Assembly (NCBI GenBank): GCA_013399695.1
Contig: VXAU01003517.1
Span: 93,650 to 157,649 of the forward strand
Length of the DNA stretch: 64,000 bases
DNA from: Formicarius rufipectus
Taxonomy: Eukaryota; Chordata; Aves; Passeriformes; Formicariidae
Direction of reading: 5' to 3'
Shown here: piece by piece, positions 61,819-64,000 of the stretch
Layout of the letters: each line of letters starts with the position of its first letter
Numbering within the stretch: position 1 is the first letter of the stretch
Notes under the pieces: generated by a model
What the model saw: the letters and a program-made list of their open reading frames with translations, nothing else
Database searches by the model: none
What the model was told of the DNA's origin: nothing
Translations under genes and position numbers: made by a program

Positions 61819-64000
61819 CTGCAAGATAGCATACCAGGAGGGTTACACCCCAGTCAGAAGCACAGCTAGAGCACCAAATACAGCACAAAAGTTAAAATTG
61901 TATGCTTTTACATCTGGGAAGAAAAAAAAACAATGAGCAGTTTTGCCATTTAGGCACAGAAAGTGTCTACTTTTCAAGCCATCAGTAGATTCACTGCAGG
62001 ATTTGCCATCTTAATGCTGGGCTTCAGTGGGCTGGATGCTGACCTTGGTGAAATTTCATTCGAGAGTGTTGGGCATTATGGATAGTGTATCTTAGGAAAA
62101 AATCCAAATAATTAAAAAATATAATTAAAAATACCTTTCTCTTACAATTCTAACTGCATTCAGCTCATTGAAAAACCAGGTAAAATGAAGACATGTCACC
62201 ATTATAGACTGCTCTTTGATGACATTTTAAGAGCATTTTAACAGTATTTTGAAAGAAACCCACAAATACACATTTGATGCAACTAAATTACATAATTTTG
62301 TGAGGGTGCTACCTTGCAGCTGAGTCACAGGTGACCACATACCCACTTTATGGTATTTCAGTTATGACACGAAATGTGCTCCCCTGATTTTATCTCGCCC
62401 ATTTGCCCCTGCAGCTGGGTTTGGCTTAGAGCGCCAGTCACCGCAGCTCAGCCTGTGGCTTTAAGCCAGAGTAACTCAATCTAACTCCATCCTGGATCTC
62501 CATGAAGGAGTCCAAAGGAGGAGACACTTGTCTCACAGCACGTGTTACTGAGCTCATATTGAAGAGGAACTCTAAATTCTAACCTGAGCAGCTTACTAGA
62601 ATTTGGACTACTAAACCTTTTTATTATTGGCTTTATTAGAAATAGCCACAGCACCTCTAGGTTAGTATGTTGAAAATCTAAAATACGAACAAAGAACAAC
62701 AAATTTCAGTCGTGCTCTCTAAAGAAATCACTGTAATAGCTGTCAGTCTCTATCTGAAGAACCCCCTACATTTGCTGTTACTTCACGTGATGCTTAAATA
62801 AAGAACACCACAAAACACCATCACTTTTTTTATTTAGAGGTCATGTTGTCCTTTCCCTCATTGGCATAAATCTTTCTTCTCATTAGACAGAAATTTGCTG
62901 TGTGTTCTTGCTGTCTTGTTCTTCTGAGGCCACAGGTGCTCATGGACATTACTGTATCTTATTAAATCTACACATTTATAGCATTTAACTTCCATCTCGT
63001 TATGCGTGAAGTTAGTGAATGTATTAAGCATTAGGAAGAAAGAAAAAGTGGATTAGTACACATCAATAACTGTGAGGTGCAAGTTTAACTAAAATGACCT
63101 TTACGGTTTCTGTATAAAGAATCAAAGCTTACATTGTGAAAGACTTGTCACATACAGGCAACAGTATCTGCAATTTAAGAAACAGTGACAGACACAAGCA
63201 GGCTAAAATAACTGTAACAATCCCCGTGTATTAATTTGACTCCTCAATGCCAGAATTAAGCCAGCCACAGCCAAACACGCCTAAGAATCGGAGGCACTTG
63301 AGCAAAAAGGCACTGGTAAGAGATCACCAGCTTTGCTCTTTGCTGTTCCAATGGAGTTTTTAAACACTGAGGTTGTGCCAGTTTTATCCTATAGCTCTGC
63401 TCCTTTTGCAAAGGCAGAAAATTTCTGCAGAGTTTTACCATGGAGTTAAAGGTAAAATATCTTTAAATGCATTCCAGGGTAAAATGTAAAAACTTTACTG
63501 ACAGAATACAGTGTCTGATACGTTTTAGTAAGTCTTTCCGAAGGACTGCTTTTAAAAAAAAAACAAAATGAACAACAACAACAAAAAACCCCAAAACAAC
63601 TCAAACCCTATTTGTTTGCAATGTGAAGTGCTTTCACGCTGTTTGTCCCCACCAATACACTTACTGATCTAAAAGAAACTTTTCAGAAAGATTATAGTAA
63701 TTTCGTGCAGCAATCATTGAAATCTTAACCGAGACTGTCACTGGCGGTTATTTAAAGAGCTGATCAAGGCTGCTGTGATTTCTGTGCAAGTTTCCGAGGA
63801 GCATAAATAGAATTGTTATCACGGGCAGACGTTACGAGAAGGAGCCCAGGCTTACTATTTTTCGTTTTTAATGATTCGTTGCCAGCGACGCAGCAACACA
63901 AACGCTGTCAGGGCCGAGCGCGGAGCCCGGTTCGGGGCAGGGAGAGCCATGGATGCGGCAGCTCCCGGCCTGGGCCCCGGGGGACACCGAGGGGCGGGGG
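61819..64000 (-). other. SIRT1 intron 1 (3' part), turning GC-rich at the window edge
   Basis: AT-rich until about 63,880, then strongly CpG-rich to the end (GCGCGGAGCCCGG, CCGAGGGGCGGGGG), as expected for the shore of the SIRT1 promoter island. No minus-strand frame at the edge resembles the acidic poly-Glu/Ala end of exon 1, so exon 1 is taken to lie beyond 64,000. Confidence 0.6.

Noticed and set aside
63949..64000. Plus-strand ATG in a good context at the right edge, opening a Gly/Ala/Pro-rich frame
   Set aside because: Only 52 bases are visible, in promoter-type GC-rich DNA opposite the SIRT1 5' region. No known gene is expected to start there on this strand.
1..64000. A novel defence, biosynthetic or mobile system
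   Set aside because: Nothing beyond two conserved vertebrate genes, short repeats and CR1 fragments could be supported from the sequence.

Overview
The window is ordinary vertebrate nuclear DNA, most likely from a bird. It is AT-rich with long introns, it has two degraded 3' ends of CR1-type LINEs (the usual avian retroposon), and exon sizes and protein sequences match a well-known vertebrate gene pair. I see no bacterial genes, CRISPR array, complete mobile element or viral insertion.

Layout. Positions 1 to about 9,800 hold no gene I can identify, apart from a small GC-raised patch near 1.0-1.3 kb. A CpG-rich block from about 9.9 to 11.35 kb, broken by a 644-base assembly gap (10,460-11,103), is the probable HERC4 promoter. 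HERC4 (plus strand, coding 12,816-40,389) is complete in 24 coding exons. They join without a frame break into 3,177 nt (1,058 residues): an N-terminal RCC1-like propeller, a linker, and a C-terminal HECT E3 ubiquitin ligase domain. From 41.5 to 46.85 kb lies the convergent intergenic spacer. It contains an orphan CpG-rich patch (about 44.93-45.70 kb) with a G-quadruplex motif, and a CR1 relic. SIRT1 (minus strand, coding 61,818 down to 48,565) carries exons 2-9 of the NAD-dependent deacetylase, 1,811 coding nt including the stop. Exon 1 is not visible and must lie at or beyond the right edge, where the sequence becomes GC-rich.

The two genes face each other tail to tail, as SIRT1 and HERC4 do in mammals. 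They are not a functional operon: HERC4 is a ubiquitin ligase and SIRT1 a nuclear deacetylase. No previously undescribed system was found. The points worth a second look are small: an 18-codon upstream ORF ending 2 nt before the HERC4 start, a 24-nt frame-preserving microexon in HERC4 whose last codons echo the first codons of the next exon, the 561-nt frame-preserving SIRT1 exon 8, and the orphan CpG-rich patch between the two genes.
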